DNA of 41,475 bases, from assembly GCA_903904855.1 (NCBI GenBank), contig CAIVEH010000041.1, positions 1 through 41,475 of the forward strand. Reading direction: 5' to 3'. The translations under genes were made by a program, and so were the position numbers. This document shows, piece after piece, positions 34,195-41,475 of this stretch. This DNA comes from an uncultured Bacteroidota bacterium. Its GTDB lineage: Bacteria; Bacteroidota; Bacteroidia; Chitinophagales; Chitinophagaceae. Every line of letters starts with the position of its first letter. The first letter of the stretch is position 1. Below the pieces are notes generated by a model. The model was not told the DNA's origin and searched no databases. It saw only the letters and a list, made by a program, of their open reading frames with translations.

Positions 34195-35523
34195 TCATTT
34201 TTTACTCCTTGCCACCGCAATTTTATATTTCTTTCCCTTCATTTTCCCATCTTGAATATTGTGCAGCAACTGCTTTACTTTATTCCGTTTTACCGCTGCA
34301 TAACTGATGTGGTCTTTTACTTCTATCATACCCAGCTCGCCTTTCTCCAGCTCACCTACCTTTGAAAAGAAGCCTACTATATCTGTTTTATTCAGCTTGT
34401 CTTTTTTGCCGCCGCTGATGTAAAGGGTAGTCCAGAATGGGGCAGGGGGCAGGGTAGTCTCTTTATTAAGTTTCAGTTCTTCACTAGCTTCTGTGAGCCA
34501 TGCCGGTAGCGGCTCCTCCTCATGCAGCAGAAGGTAGGCAATGCCCGATGCGCCCTGCCGTGCCGTGCGGCCATTGCGGTGAATGAATTCTTCTTTTGAG
34601 TGAGGCAGGTGAAAATGAACAATGTGCCGTACTTCAGGTATGTCCAGGCCTCGGGCGGCAAGATCTGTAGCAACAAGGAAGTATGCACTTCCATTACGGA
34701 AACGGCTCAGGGTCTGTTCCCGCTCTATCTGCTCAAGCCCGCCATGAAAAAAGGCATTCTCAATGCCCATTTCTGTCAGCATAGTGTGGGTGCGTTCAGC
34801 AGCTTCGCGGTGGTTGCAGAAAATCAAGGTCGATTCACCGCCTATGTGGCACAGTAGCTTAAACAATGTTTCTACCTTGTCTTTGGTAGGGGAGAGCACT
34901 CGTTTTATCTCAAGTGTATTATTTTCAGATTTTTCAGTAATAAAATCTATTATCTCTGGTTGATGAACGCCTGTAAATGTGGGTATCTCAGTAGCAGCTG
35001 TCGCTGAAACCAAAATTCGCCTGTTTAGCTTTCCCAGTTTACCCAAAATAAAAGACATCTCATCGGCAAAACCCAGTTCCAGCGATTTGTCAAATTCATC
35101 CAACACAATGGTTTGTATTGTCCGGGTTTCTATCGAACCGCGCGTAATGTGGTCCATTATCCGGCCCGGTGTGCCAATCAGCAATGCCGGGGGCGTGCTC
35201 AGATTATTGAGTTCGGTTTCCACAAGGTGGCCGCCATAGCAGGCATTTGCCTTGAAGCCGGTACTCATTTTTTTCCATACACTTTCTATCTGTAGCGCCA
35301 GTTCGCGCGATGGCACCAGTATCAGGCATTGTGGGTTAGGCAGATCATTTTGCAACAATTGCATGATAGGTAAAAGAAATGCCAGTGTTTTTCCGGAACC
35401 GGTTGGCGCCAGCAGCAATACTTCTTTTTTGTGCAGGATAAGGTTGAGAGCAGTTTTCTGCATCTCGTTCAATTCATTAATTTCAAATTTCTGCAGTATA
35501 GCTTTTGTTATTTTATCCGGCAT
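34195..35523 (-). CDS. DEAD-box RNA helicase, DbpA-like with variant DEFD motif
   Basis: A 442-residue RNA helicase with both RecA lobes: Q motif (MQKTALNLILHKKEVLL), motif I APTGSGKT, Ia PSRELALQ, Ib TPGRIMDH, III SATAA, V ATDLAARGLDI and VI HRNGRTARQG. Motif II is DEFD rather than DEAD. The last ~75 residues (TLYISGGKKDKLNKTDIVGFF...SYAAVKRNKVKQLLHNI) match the DbpA RNA-binding domain, which guides the helicase to 23S rRNA helix 92. So a ribosome-assembly role is likely. A -7 box TACCTTTG (minus strand, 35528-35535) ends 4 nt before the ATG, so the mRNA is likely leaderless. Confidence 0.94.
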   Translation of the reverse strand: MPDKITKAILQKFEINELNEMQKTALNLILHKKEVLLLAPTGSGKTLAFLLPIMQLLQNDLPNPQCLILVPSRELALQIESVWKKMSTGFKANACYGGHLVETELNNLSTPPALLIGTPGRIMDHITRGSIETRTIQTIVLDEFDKSLELGFADEMSFILGKLGKLNRRILVSATAATEIPTFTGVHQPEIIDFITEKSENNTLEIKRVLSPTKDKVETLFKLLCHIGGESTLIFCNHREAAERTHTMLTEMGIENAFFHGGLEQIEREQTLSRFRNGSAYFLVATDLAARGLDIPEVRHIVHFHLPHSKEEFIHRNGRTARQGASGIAYLLLHEEEPLPAWLTEASEELKLNKETTLPPAPFWTTLYISGGKKDKLNKTDIVGFFSKVGELEKGELGMIEVKDHISYAAVKRNKVKQLLHNIQDGKMKGKKYKIAVARSKK

Positions 35524-35527
35524 GGCA

Positions 35528-35535
35528 CAAAGGTA
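35528..35535 (-). promoter_or_regulatory. -7 box placed at the ATG of the helicase gene
   Basis: TACCTTTG followed by TGCC and then ATG. Transcription would begin at or within the first codon. No clear -33 TTG at the right distance. Confidence 0.45.
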
Positions 35536-35621
35536 AGGTAATGTGTTTGGGTGAGCATATAAAATGGCTGCATTTCATACAATAGCATTTAGTTTCTGAT
35601 AAGCTTATTTTGATTTTGCAA

Positions 35622-35637
35622 TGCTCCGTTAGGAGCA
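35622..35637. repeat. Short REP-like hairpin
   Basis: TGCTCCGTTAGGAGCA, a 6-bp stem with a 4-nt loop, between two minus-strand genes (helicase and DUF922 gene). It resembles dispersed hairpins common in Bacteroidota. It could also help terminate the DUF922 transcript, but lacks a T-run. Confidence 0.5.
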
Positions 35638-35661
35638 ACCGCTTGAATTACCGGGAATGCT

Positions 35662-36192
35662 TTATTTGGCCATTTGAATATCTTTTAGAAGTTCTTGTAT
35701 TTTAATATTCCACTCCTTTTGCATTAATATGTTCGAACCATGTAAAGTTTCATTATCATATAGCTGATCAAATTCAAGGTATTGTGATGTTATGTAATCA
35801 TATAAATAACTGACTGTTTTTTTAATATCATATATTTCAATATTAGATTCATTTAATTTATTTAATAATTTTAGAGAATATATCTCGCAAATGTCAAAAT
35901 GTCCTTGTTCATGTGACAATGTATTATTGCTACATATAATTGAATCAATCCATGATTTTTTCGTTAAAAAATAACAATGTGATGTAAAATATATATGCGA
36001 TTCATTAAAATGGTAACTGCAAGAAAATTGGCAAGAAGAGGCAGCCTCCCATCTATCATTTTCTTGAGTCCCTTTAAAATCAGACCACCTAAGTTTATAA
36101 TCGGGTCTCCAATAAATTGTATCTTGGCTTTTTTGAGCAAATATTTGTGAAGTAATCATAATTAATAAGACAAATAATAATAAAGATTTCAT
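35662..36192 (-). CDS. Secreted DUF922-family protein with HEXXH motif
   Basis: A 176-residue protein with a signal peptide (MKSLLLFVLLIMITSQIFAQ) and the DUF922 pattern: L-x-W-x-D-F-K-G (LRWSDFKG), then a Cys-rich beta segment, KKSWIDS, and LSHEQGHFDICE. HEQGH (94-98) is an HEXXH zinc-site motif, so the family is suspected to be metalloproteases. Activity is not shown. It has lower GC than its neighbours, so it may be an accessory gene. A -7 box TAACTTTG (minus strand, 36234-36241) lies 41 nt upstream of the ATG. Confidence 0.88.
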   Translation of the reverse strand: MKSLLLFVLLIMITSQIFAQKSQDTIYWRPDYKLRWSDFKGTQENDRWEAASSCQFSCSYHFNESHIYFTSHCYFLTKKSWIDSIICSNNTLSHEQGHFDICEIYSLKLLNKLNESNIEIYDIKKTVSYLYDYITSQYLEFDQLYDNETLHGSNILMQKEWNIKIQELLKDIQMAK

Positions 36193-36400
36193 CTTCAGTA
36201 GATTATTTTAAAAACTATAATGATTTTATCTAACAAAGTTATATTAAGATTTTGGAAAATAAAGGCTAACTGGTCAAAGCGTAGCCCCTATCGCAGCATC
36301 CATCAAAACTATGTAAATTTATATCTGGGATAACTAATAAATCACTTCATTTAAACCGGGCTTGGCACCTTGCCACTTTACGGTTAAATTTACCTCCATA

Positions 36401-37027
36401 ATGAAGGATTATAAGAAATCGCCCATTTATGCCAACCTGCTAAAACGCTGGCTGGATTTATTTGTGGCTGTAATTATGTTCACAGTTTTGCTGCCGCTTT
36501 TTATTGTTGTTACTGCATTACTGGCAGTAGCCAACAATGGCAAACCTTTCTTCTTTCAGCGGAGACCTGGGCGCTATGGCAGGATATTCAAGGTAATTAA
36601 GTTCAAAACCATGAACGACCGTAAAGACAAAGACGGCAATCTGCTGCCCGATGCCGTGCGGCTGACCCCAATAGGAAAATTTGTACGCCGGACTTCGCTC
36701 GATGAGGTGCCACAACTGCTTAATGTGATCAAAGGAGATATGAGCATTATTGGCCCCCGCCCACTGCTGGAAGAATACCTGCCGCTCTACAGCAAAGAGC
36801 AAATGACCCGTCACGATGTGCGCCCCGGAATCACAGGCTGGGCGCAGGTTAATGGCCGCAACACCATAAGCTGGCAACAGAAATTTGAGTATGATGTGTG
36901 GTATGTAAACCGTGTTTGTTTCCCACTCGATTTTATGATACTTGGGCAGACATTCCGCAATGTAGCTAAGTCGGAAGGAATCAGCTCTGATACATCGGCT
37001 ACAATGGAGAAGTTTAAGGGTAATTAG
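36401..37027 (+). CDS. Phosphoglycosyl transferase (PglC/EpsL-type sugar transferase)
   Basis: The ATG at 36401 (MKDYKKSPIYANLLKRW) is chosen over an upstream TTG. The 208-residue protein has one N-terminal re-entrant membrane helix (LDLFVAVIMFTVLLPLFIVV), KVIKFKTMND, the catalytic Asp-Glu pair in RRTSLDEVPQLLNV, GDMSIIGPRPLL and RPGITGWAQVNGRN. Such enzymes transfer a phosphosugar from a UDP-sugar to undecaprenyl phosphate, the first membrane step of surface polysaccharide or O-glycan assembly. Its natural partners, an acetyltransferase and an aminotransferase, lie 1.5 kb downstream. Confidence 0.95.
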   Translation: MKDYKKSPIYANLLKRWLDLFVAVIMFTVLLPLFIVVTALLAVANNGKPFFFQRRPGRYGRIFKVIKFKTMNDRKDKDGNLLPDAVRLTPIGKFVRRTSLDEVPQLLNVIKGDMSIIGPRPLLEEYLPLYSKEQMTRHDVRPGITGWAQVNGRNTISWQQKFEYDVWYVNRVCFPLDFMILGQTFRNVAKSEGISSDTSATMEKFKGN

Positions 37028-37086
37028 TATATTTGCATTTGAAGTTATTCGAAAATAATAGGCGTCTAAAAGGGAATAATGTATCT

Positions 37087-37299
37087 ATGAAACAAATTAT
37101 TTTGAATGTTCCAGAAAATAAATACTCCTTTTTTATGGAGTTAGTAAAGAGTCTTGGCTTCATTATAGAAGTTAATAATGAAGAGTCAAGCCATAGCAAA
37201 GTCTTGAAGGATATAAAGGACGCAGTTGATGAAGTGAATCTCATTAAAGCTGGCAAACTTAAAGGTATTTCAGCTAAAGCTCTGATAAATGAGCTATAA
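37087..37299 (+). CDS. Antitoxin of a RelE/ParE-type pair
   Basis: A 70-residue protein with the typical Bacteroidota antitoxin layout: a beta strand (MKQIILNVPENKYSFFMELVKSLGF) followed by helices and a basic tail (LIKAGKLKGISAKALINEL). The ATG at 37087 is chosen because upstream sequence is not conserved in style. Its stop overlaps the toxin start by 11 nt, standard coupling for these operons. Family naming is from memory of similar loci. Confidence 0.8.
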   Translation: MKQIILNVPENKYSFFMELVKSLGFIIEVNNEESSHSKVLKDIKDAVDEVNLIKAGKLKGISAKALINEL

Positions 37300-37450
37300 T
37301 ATCACTGCCACACCAAGATTTAAACGGGAGTTAAAGCGATTAGCAAAAAAGTATCCTTATCTAAAAAATGAATATATTGCCTTAATTCAGGATCTTGAGG
37401 AAAATCCGTCCTTAGGTACACCCATTGGCAATGATTGCTTTAAACCCTAA
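37289..37450 (+). pseudogene. Truncated RelE/ParE-family toxin
   Basis: Reads MSYNITATPRFKRELKRLAK, then KYPYLKNEYIALIQDLEENP and SLGTPIGNDCFKP, followed by TAA. It matches the N-terminal half of RelE/ParE toxins, which normally run to ~90-110 residues. The next expected segment (basic beta strands with the catalytic or contact residues after 'CYKIR') is missing. The downstream DNA has no continuation I can see in any frame. The toxin is therefore probably dead while the antitoxin is still intact. Confidence 0.82.
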
Positions 37451-37462
37451 CTCAGCGACGAT

Positions 37463-37550
37463 ATTACGTAATCTATTGGTCAAAATATTAGCCAGCACTT
37501 GTTTTGATGGCTTTTTTGTTGTTAATTTACGATTACGTAACTACGTAATC
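37463..37550. repeat. TTACGTAATC palindromes near the truncated toxin
   Basis: ATTACGTAATCTA (37463-37475) and the perfect inverted repeat GATTACGTA-AC-TACGTAATC (37531-37550) lie just past the toxin truncation. They could be an operator or the scar of a mobile element; I cannot assign them. Confidence 0.6.
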
Positions 37551-37636
37551 TAATGACTAAGATATCAAAATCACCTCGTCCTGAATGGGTCCTTAGGCAC
37601 CAGAGTAGATACTCATTTCCTTATTCTCCCAGACAA

Positions 37637-38395
37637 TCAATCCATATCCATTTCCTTCAGTATACTACTATCTGAAGCCTTCCAGTTATTATTAACCCAG
37701 GTATATAAAACATCACCCTCTTTTGCTTCTTCACGTTCAATTTTGTCATCACTTTCGCCATAATAGCCATTCATGATAATGTAATGAACTAAAATTGTAC
37801 TATCATAAATCTTCATAGTCGAACTGACTTTTTGCTCCACACCCAAGTATCGGTAAATAGTACAATATATTTTTGCTAAACTATCTTCATGCATAACTGT
37901 ATCGAATATGTATTTGTATTCAGAGCCATATCCCGACCCATGCCCGCTACCTGTTATCATGAAATACCGGCCTGTTTTGGTAAAGGATCTGATTGCATCC
38001 TGAGCACACCACTCATCGTTGGGCCAGTAAGCAGTATTTTTCAAAAGTTGCCCGCTGCTGTTGATTTCCAATACCACCAAATGTTCAAATGAATCTTGTT
38101 TGTACAGCAATTTTACCAGCAAAATTTTATTGCCCTGAGTATTTGAAGGGAAGTATTTTCCTATAGTGTCTTCGTCATTTTTAAATCGTTTCTGCCAATA
38201 TTCTTTAATAGTATCTGTCAGGTTGTTTTCAAGCAAAAAAGACAGGATTTCCTTTTTCTTTATATATCCGGAATCATCTTTCAGCGATATTGTTGCTATT
38301 CCAGATTTTGAATCACAGCTATTATTACACGCAGTGAAAAGCAGTCCTGAAAAAGCAGCCAGAATCGTCAGAATAAAGTGTTTGAAACTAATCAC
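37637..38395 (-). CDS. Hypothetical lipoprotein
   Basis: A 252-residue protein with a lipoprotein signal (LLFTAC, Cys23). The mature part has no domain I recognise. It is rich in Tyr, Asp and Ser, with a Gly-rich segment (MITGSGHGSGYGSEYKYIF) and an acidic end (SSILKEMDMD). It runs opposite to the glycan genes on both sides and, together with the decayed toxin pair, separates them. A -7 box TAATTTTG (minus strand, 38416-38423) with TTTG 23 nt upstream gives it its own promoter. Confidence 0.8.
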   Translation of the reverse strand: MISFKHFILTILAAFSGLLFTACNNSCDSKSGIATISLKDDSGYIKKKEILSFLLENNLTDTIKEYWQKRFKNDEDTIGKYFPSNTQGNKILLVKLLYKQDSFEHLVVLEINSSGQLLKNTAYWPNDEWCAQDAIRSFTKTGRYFMITGSGHGSGYGSEYKYIFDTVMHEDSLAKIYCTIYRYLGVEQKVSSTMKIYDSTILVHYIIMNGYYGESDDKIEREEAKEGDVLYTWVNNNWKASDSSILKEMDMD

Positions 38396-38468
38396 AAAAG
38401 CGGATTATTATGCAGCAAAATTATCAATTAACTCAGGTTAAGTCAGCAAAAATTTAGCCTTTAAAAAA

Positions 38469-38498
38469 TTTGATTAACTCCCCTAAACAGTATCTTTG
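38469..38498 (+). promoter_or_regulatory. Promoter of the acetyltransferase gene, probably leaderless
   Basis: TTTG (38469-38472), 18 nt, TATCTTTG (38491-38498), then only 6 nt to ATG at 38505. The start point would lie at about the A of ATG. Confidence 0.65.
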
Positions 38499-38504
38499 CC
38501 CATT

Positions 38505-39113
38505 ATGATTTTGTACGGGGCCAGCGGACATGGTAAAGTGATTATTGACATACTGGAAAGTATGCAGGAGCCGCATATCGAAATATGGGACGATGCTGAC
38601 CGTGACCCTATTTGGGAATATCCAGTTAAAAAGACTCCAGATCCTATTAATGTAATGGAAAAAATGGTGATCAGCATAGGCGTAAATACCACGAGGAAAA
38701 TGATCGTGGAGCGGCTTGGTGATGTTGTCAGTTATGGGAAAGCTATTCATAGTTCTGCTATTATTTCCAGGAGGGCTGCCATCGGAGATGGTACTGTTGT
38801 TATGGCTGGTGTAACTATCAATCCTGATGTTAAAATCGGTAAACACTGCATTGTCAATACCAGTGCATCGGTTGATCATGACTGTGTGCTGGAAGATTAT
38901 GTACATATTTCGCCCAACGCTACACTCAGCGGCGATGTATTTGTAGGAGAAGGGACTCATATAGGTTCGGGTGCAGTAGCTATTCAGGGTGTGAAGATTG
39001 GTAAATGGTGCCGCATTGGCGCAGGTACAGTGATTATTGAAGATCTACCAGACCATGCCACAGCTGTAGGTAACCCTGCAAGGGTAATAAAAATTAACGG
39101 GAAAAGACTATGA
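38505..39113 (+). CDS. PglD/NeuD-type sugar acetyltransferase
   Basis: I start at the ATG at 38505 (MILYGASGHGKVIIDILESM), rather than the upstream TTG, because it gives the standard GASGHGKV nucleotide-sugar-binding opening right after the promoter. The 202-residue protein has an N-terminal Rossmann-like part and a left-handed beta-helix of hexapeptide repeats (AIGDGTVVMAGVTINPDVKIG..., SGDVFVGEGTHIGSGAVAIQG). The catalytic His is in SVDHDCVLED. It acetylates an amino sugar, probably made by the aminotransferase whose start overlaps its stop by 4 nt (ATGA). Confidence 0.95.
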   Translation: MILYGASGHGKVIIDILESMQEPHIEIWDDADRDPIWEYPVKKTPDPINVMEKMVISIGVNTTRKMIVERLGDVVSYGKAIHSSAIISRRAAIGDGTVVMAGVTINPDVKIGKHCIVNTSASVDHDCVLEDYVHISPNATLSGDVFVGEGTHIGSGAVAIQGVKIGKWCRIGAGTVIIEDLPDHATAVGNPARVIKINGKRL

Positions 39114-40240
39114 AGCCGAAAATATGGATGTCGTCGCCACATATGGGCGGCACAGAACAGCAATTTGTAAATGAGGCATTCGATACCAACTGGATTGCTC
39201 CACTTGGGCCCAATGTGAACGGTTTTGAGCAGGACCTGGAATTGTTTCTGGATCAAGGTAGCCATGTGGCAGCTTTGAGTTCAGGCACTGCAGGACTGCA
39301 TCTGGGATTAGTGTTGCTGGGTGTAAAACAGGGCGATGAGGTTATTTGCCAGAGCATGACCTTCTCGGCTACCGCTAACCCGATAAGCTATATCGGCGCC
39401 AAGCCTGTATTTGTAGATAGTGAAAAAGATACCTGGAATATCTCCCACGAATTGCTGGAAGTGGCTATTAAAGACCGTTTGGCTAAGGGGATTACTCCAA
39501 GGGCAATTGTTCCGGTTCACTTATATGGTATGCCCGCTAAAATGGATGAAATAATGGACATTGCCCGGCACTACCAGATTCCAGTATTGGAAGATGCTGC
39601 CGAGGCATTGGGCTCATCAATTAACGGTCGGAAGTGCGGCACATTTGGCGATATAGGTGTGCTGTCATTCAATGGCAATAAAATCATTACCACATCGGGT
39701 GGGGGAGCGCTGGTTTCTGCACATAGTTCCGTGGTAAAAGATGCTCGTTTCCTGGCTACACAGGCCCGCGACGAGGCGCCGCATTACCAGCATTCGCAGA
39801 TAGGTTACAACTACCGTATGAGCAATATTTGTGCAGGCATAGGTCGCGGACAGATGCAGGTAATTGCTGATAGGATTAAGCAGAGACGTAGTGTATATAA
39901 CCGCTATGTCGATCATCTGGGAGGCATAAGCGGTATTCATTTCCTGCACGAACCGGCTGGTTATTTCAGCAACCGCTGGCTCACAACTGTACTTATTGAT
40001 AAGGATGAAGCAGGGTTCACGAGAGAAGACCTGCGTCTGGCGCTCGAGAAGGAAAATATTGAATCCCGTCCTTTATGGAAGCCTATGCACATGCAGCCGG
40101 TTTTTGAAGGATGTACTTACTATGGCGATGGTACTTCCGAAAAATTGTTTGAGACCGGCCTTTGTCTGCCATCGGGTTCTAACCTGAGTAATGATGATTT
40201 AGAGCGTGTTTTGGATGTGATTGATACCTTTATTAAATAA
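39110..40240 (+). CDS. DegT/DnrJ/EryC1 aminotransferase (PglE/EpsN-like)
   Basis: A 376-residue PLP enzyme that converts a 4-keto (or 3-keto) nucleotide sugar to the amino sugar. Family motifs: NWIAPLGPNVNGFE, ALSSGTAGLHL, PVHLYGMPAKMDEI, EDAAEALGSS and the PLP lysine, Lys191, in SFNGNKIITTSGGG. The 4-bp ATGA overlap with the acetyltransferase gene means the pair is coupled. Together with the phosphoglycosyl transferase upstream they make the core of a bacillosamine-like or EpsLMN-like pathway; the dehydratase is not in the window. Confidence 0.96.
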   Translation: MKPKIWMSSPHMGGTEQQFVNEAFDTNWIAPLGPNVNGFEQDLELFLDQGSHVAALSSGTAGLHLGLVLLGVKQGDEVICQSMTFSATANPISYIGAKPVFVDSEKDTWNISHELLEVAIKDRLAKGITPRAIVPVHLYGMPAKMDEIMDIARHYQIPVLEDAAEALGSSINGRKCGTFGDIGVLSFNGNKIITTSGGGALVSAHSSVVKDARFLATQARDEAPHYQHSQIGYNYRMSNICAGIGRGQMQVIADRIKQRRSVYNRYVDHLGGISGIHFLHEPAGYFSNRWLTTVLIDKDEAGFTREDLRLALEKENIESRPLWKPMHMQPVFEGCTYYGDGTSEKLFETGLCLPSGSNLSNDDLERVLDVIDTFIK

Positions 40241-40281
40241 TAAGTAGTTTATTCGGTTTTTAATAGCAGCAATTTTAATTC

Positions 40282-41418
40282 ATGAGTGATGGTATCAATG
40301 CGAAAGAGCGCTTTCATTTTCTGGATGGCTTAAGGGGGATAGCATCTTTGATGATTGTTATTCACCACGCATTTACTGGAAATATTGTAAAAGAACTGAT
40401 CCGAAGGGGCTTCCCTGATGCCGGGTTTTATCTGGCATTTTTTACACAGTCTGGTGTAGAGCTTTTTTTCGTTTTGAGCGGCGTAGTGCTGCTTAGGCCT
40501 TACCTGAGGAAACAAAGAGAGTTTAAAACAGTTGATTACCTTATAAGGAGAATAAAAAGAATTTATCCGCCATACCTGGTTGCATTGCTATTTGCTGCGG
40601 GTGTGTGCTGGTATATACATGCTTATCCTACCTGGTATAATTCTAAGGTATATCATATGGTGTTTTACTGGCCCGAAGTACTCAGGGAGACAGTAATAAT
40701 TAATATTTCGGGGCAATACTACAACCTTGCATGGTGGAGCCTTGGCATTGAAATGTTGTTCTATTTACTGGTGCCCGTTATTCTGCTGTTTTTTCCGGGA
40801 AAGAAATCAATCAGCGATCTGAAAGTAGTGCTATTGATTGTGTTTACATTGGGTATTTCTCTTGCAATACAATACTGGTTTACAGAATATTACCCCGATA
40901 TTTATTCCTATAAAAAGGTAGTATCCAATATTTTTCAATCTCTCCGGTATCCGGTTTGTTTTCTGTTGGGAATACTATTAGCAGCCAGAGATTTTAATGT
41001 AAAGCAGGCATGGTTGTTTATTCTGGCTGGTGTAGGTTTAGTTATTGCTTCCCGCTTCCTACTGCCATTGGAAAACCCGGGATATGGATTAATTTATGCC
41101 GGAATAATAACAATTGCTTTCAACAGGCATTCTATCCGGAAGTCCCTGAGCAGCCCGCTGATGCTGTGGCTGGGCGAAAGGTCTTATTCATTGTTCCTGG
41201 TACATTTTTCTGTGTTCTACCTGATGGATAGCATAGCTGCCCGGTTTACGGCTTCAGGTACTACTGCTTATGCAGTTTTGTCGAGGGGGGCTGGTATACC
41301 TGCTGCGTTCATTATTGCCATGCTCTTATTTTATTTTGTTGAAAGATGGCAGGCGCGCGGATTAATAACCGGTAAGATGTTCTGGCCATGGCAAGCGGGT
41401 AAGTTGAAAAGTTCATAA
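40282..41418 (+). CDS. Acyltransferase family 3 membrane protein (OafA-like)
   Basis: A 378-residue integral membrane acyltransferase with about ten helices. The N-terminal signature RFHFLDGLRGIASLMIVIHH carries the conserved His pair, followed by FFVLSGVVLLRPYLRK. These proteins O-acetylate surface polysaccharides or lipid-linked sugars, which fits the neighbouring glycan genes. It starts 41 nt after the aminotransferase stop, so it is likely in the same transcript. Its stop codon runs directly into a heptanucleotide repeat array. Confidence 0.94.
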   Translation: MSDGINAKERFHFLDGLRGIASLMIVIHHAFTGNIVKELIRRGFPDAGFYLAFFTQSGVELFFVLSGVVLLRPYLRKQREFKTVDYLIRRIKRIYPPYLVALLFAAGVCWYIHAYPTWYNSKVYHMVFYWPEVLRETVIINISGQYYNLAWWSLGIEMLFYLLVPVILLFFPGKKSISDLKVVLLIVFTLGISLAIQYWFTEYYPDIYSYKKVVSNIFQSLRYPVCFLLGILLAARDFNVKQAWLFILAGVGLVIASRFLLPLENPGYGLIYAGIITIAFNRHSIRKSLSSPLMLWLGERSYSLFLVHFSVFYLMDSIAARFTASGTTAYAVLSRGAGIPAAFIIAMLLFYFVERWQARGLITGKMFWPWQAGKLKSS

Positions 41419-41473
41419 GTGATAAGTGATTAGTGATAAGTGATAAGTGATAAGTGATAAGTGATAAGTGATA
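41418..41473. repeat. Heptanucleotide array AGTGATA x8
   Basis: Eight units of AGTGATA (the second is AGTGATT) start on the last base of the acyltransferase stop and run to two bases before the window edge. The array may continue in the flanking sequence. Confidence 0.92.
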
Positions 41474-41475
41474 GG

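Overview
The window looks like a chromosomal segment of a member of Bacteroidota, most likely Chitinophagaceae or a close relative. The evidence is a T9SS C-terminal sorting domain, Bat aerotolerance genes, Bacteroidota-type promoters (a -7 box TAnnTTTG with TTG or TTTG about 19 nt upstream), almost no Shine-Dalgarno signals, and the best family matches of nearly every protein. No tRNA, rRNA, CRISPR array, intact insertion sequence or prophage was recognised.

Layout. 1-8.1 kb is an accessory, conflict-system-like region. Five closely spaced minus-strand genes form one probable transcription unit: TIR-like effector, unknown 418-residue protein, nSTAND/WD40 NTPase with one membrane segment, TPR plus outer-membrane barrel protein, and lipoprotein. 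A divergent SLATT/DUF4231 two-TM gene sits beside them. Both directions have well-formed promoters in the shared spacer. 8.4-17.8 kb is housekeeping: rplY, prs, recQ, fumC and a large AsmA-family protein. 17.9-20.9 kb holds a conserved hypothetical gene, a small zeta-toxin-like kinase locus flanked by two copies of the 5' end of an LD-carboxypeptidase gene (one decayed), and a rhodanese. 20.9-28 kb carries a TMEM175-type channel, obg-adk, a pseudouridine synthase, batB-batC, an AI-2E family permease and rnhB. 28-31.3 kb holds a lipoprotein resembling protein-glutaminase and a T9SS cargo protein. 31.4-35.5 kb has fdhD with a small companion gene, glutathione peroxidase and a DbpA-like helicase, interspersed with REP-like palindromes. 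35.6-41.4 kb has a DUF922 protein and a surface-glycan module (phosphoglycosyl transferase, acetyltransferase, aminotransferase, acyltransferase 3). That module is interrupted by a decayed toxin-antitoxin pair and a lipoprotein gene.

Best candidate for an undescribed system: the 22-7355 operon plus the SLATT gene. The TIR-like protein ends, and the 418-residue protein begins, with the same short motif (KIFNIxxIxxAxF). This is the arrangement expected of prion/amyloid-type signalling between an effector and its partner. The nSTAND protein has a strongly basic flank before its only membrane helix, which predicts a cytoplasmic NTPase and a periplasmic coiled coil plus WD40 propeller. With an outer-membrane TPR/barrel protein and a lipoprotein in the same unit, the genes could form an envelope-spanning sensor that recruits a TIR effector inside the cell. 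The genes, the motif and the spacing are visible in the sequence; the mechanism is inference.

Other notable points are four similar stop-codon-associated CCCC..GGGG elements, three intergenic heptanucleotide repeat arrays, two copies of a ~145-bp compound palindrome, and several promoters placed so close to ATG that leaderless mRNAs are likely.
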